Below are positions 13,977-14,942 of a stretch of 14,942 bases of DNA, piece by piece. A program made the position numbers and the translations under genes. Position 1 is the first letter of the stretch; every line of letters starts with the position of its first letter. The notes beneath the pieces are model-generated. The model was not told the origin of the DNA. It made no database searches and saw only the letters and a program-made list of their open reading frames with translations. The DNA comes from Holophagaceae bacterium (lineage in GTDB: Bacteria > Acidobacteriota > Holophagae > Holophagales > Holophagaceae), in NCBI GenBank assembly GCA_003538615.1, contig DPRT01000074.1:1868-16809 (forward strand). The letters run 5' to 3'.

Positions 13977-14858
13977 TCAGTGGTGACCGAGGACCCCCGT
14001 GGCCCCGAGGGTCAGCATCACCAGCCCCAGGCCCAGGCAGTAGACCGCGAAACCGTTGAGCCTGGGCTTCTGGGTGAAGCGGTCCAGGAGCCCGATGGCC
14101 AGGTAGCCGGAGATGGCCGAGGCCGCGACCCCGGCCGCGCAAAGCAGGGCGGGGGAGGCCGATCCGGCGGGGAAGGCCAGCTCTGCGGGAAGGGGCTGAT
14201 TCAGGAACAGGGGCTTCAGCAGGCCGCGCAGCTCCAGCACGGCGGCGGCCGCGATGGTGGGCACGCCCAGGAGGAAGCTGAACCGCGCCGAGGCCGGAAG
14301 CCGCAGGCCCTGGAAGACGCCCATGGCGATGGTGGAGCCGGACCGGGACAGCCCGAAGCCGCCGCCGAGGCCCTGGATGGCCCCCACGGCCAGGGCGTCC
14401 GAGGCCCGGAGGTCGCCGATGTCGCGTCCGGCCCGGTCCACGCCGAGCAGGTTGATCCGCTGGTGGCTCAGGCGGTTGGCGAGGTAGAGCAGGCCGGAGG
14501 TGCAGACCAGCCCGATGCCGTAGACCCAGAGGTGGTCCTTGGCGGCCTCCTTCACGCCCCTGGTGGCCAGCCCGAGGATGCCCGTGGGGAGCATGGCGAT
14601 GAACAGCCACAGGGCCAATTTTCGCCCCTCGGAATCCCGGCCCAGGCACCCCATGGCCACCCGGAACAGCTCCCGGCGGAAGTAGACCATCAGCGCGGCC
14701 AGCGTTCCCACATGGAGGAGCACGTCGAAGGCCAGGGGCATGGGCCGCCCGCCGAACATCAGGTGCTCTGTGAGAGTGAGGTGCGCCGTGGAGGACACCG
14801 GCAGGAATTCCGTCAGGCCCTGGACCAGGCCCAGGAGGATGGCGTGCAGCAGGTTCAT
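13977..14858 (-). CDS. uppP: Undecaprenyl-diphosphate phosphatase UppP (BacA)
   Basis: A 293-residue polytopic inner-membrane enzyme that dephosphorylates undecaprenyl diphosphate to recycle the lipid carrier for peptidoglycan and other envelope polymers; extra copies give bacitracin resistance. The first conserved region, LVQGLTEFLPVSSTAHL at 11-27, contains the catalytic-site glutamate E17 and the SS pair. The second, GFGLSRSGST at 167-176, includes the essential Arg172. A string of hydrophobic segments, roughly eight, matches the family and length is normal. I chose ATG at 14858 because GGAG lies about 6 nt upstream; an in-frame TTG at 14873 would add five residues without support. It lies 36 nt after the probable end of an upstream gene at the window edge. 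Confidence 0.95.
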   Translation of the reverse strand: MNLLHAILLGLVQGLTEFLPVSSTAHLTLTEHLMFGGRPMPLAFDVLLHVGTLAALMVYFRRELFRVAMGCLGRDSEGRKLALWLFIAMLPTGILGLATRGVKEAAKDHLWVYGIGLVCTSGLLYLANRLSHQRINLLGVDRAGRDIGDLRASDALAVGAIQGLGGGFGLSRSGSTIAMGVFQGLRLPASARFSFLLGVPTIAAAAVLELRGLLKPLFLNQPLPAELAFPAGSASPALLCAAGVAASAISGYLAIGLLDRFTQKPRLNGFAVYCLGLGLVMLTLGATGVLGHH

Positions 14859-14894
14859 TCTTACTCCGGCCAAAAAGACAGTGTGCCAGAGGGC

Positions 14895-14942
14895 TCAGGA
14901 TTCCCGCGGGAGCGCCTTCAGGAGGGCCAGGTACTCGCGGTG
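14895..14942 (-). CDS. C-terminal end of an unidentified upstream gene (partial)
   Basis: On the minus strand an open frame enters from the window edge and ends with TGA at 14897-14895, giving the last residues HREYLALLKALPRES. The composition is protein-like (helical, balanced Leu, Lys, Arg), the strand agrees with the neighbours, and the 36-nt gap to uppP is typical. Fifteen residues are too few to identify a family. It could also be chance. Confidence 0.4.
   Translation of the reverse strand, partial: HREYLALLKALPRES

Overview
The window is GC-rich chromosomal DNA from a motile Gram-negative-type bacterium, densely packed with housekeeping genes. FliL and a FliN-type protein, a DUF4388 protein, a coiled-coil protein with a TonB-C-like domain, and the overall codon and GC style suggest a member of Acidobacteriota, class Holophagae (Geothrix/Holophaga-like). 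That placement is an inference from general pattern, not from a marker gene. I see no transposase, integrase, CRISPR array, rRNA or tRNA. Nearly every gene lies on the minus strand; only truA, ahpC and ahpF are on the plus strand.

Left part (1-4197, minus strand, read right to left): fliL, a FliN-type switch protein without an adjacent FliM, a divergent ThiD-like kinase translationally coupled to an unrecognised 395-aa protein, a cation diffusion facilitator with a C-terminal Cys cluster, and the first codons of a HerA/DUF853 (YjgR-type) ATPase cut by the window edge. Gaps are mostly short, so this could be one transcription unit, although the functions are mixed.

Centre (4198-8302): an HU-type DNA-binding protein on the minus strand has a perfect-stem terminator-like hairpin after it. 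A 360-bp gene-free region with several hairpins separates it from truA on the plus strand. A 173-bp region then precedes ahpC and ahpF, a peroxide-detoxifying pair: AhpC reduces peroxides and AhpF recycles AhpC with NADH. This region is the most interesting non-coding stretch. It holds an inverted repeat, a 13-bp near-perfect direct repeat and an AT-rich palindrome over the likely promoter, in an otherwise GC-rich sequence.

Right part (8307-14942, minus strand): uppP (undecaprenyl-diphosphate recycling), then natA/natB-like ABC-2 exporter genes overlapping by one base. A TPR-like protein with a good sigma70-type promoter and yvcK (CofD-like morphogenesis/gluconeogenesis factor) follow. Last come a TTG-started DUF4388 protein and the TonB-C-like coiled-coil protein, which converges on ahpF with a 4-bp gap. 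The right edge probably holds the last codons of another minus-strand gene.

I found no clear new multi-gene system. The best leads are the ahpC control region, a 21-bp-period direct repeat before natA, the ThiD-like/unknown coupled pair, and the DUF4388/TonB-C-like pair.
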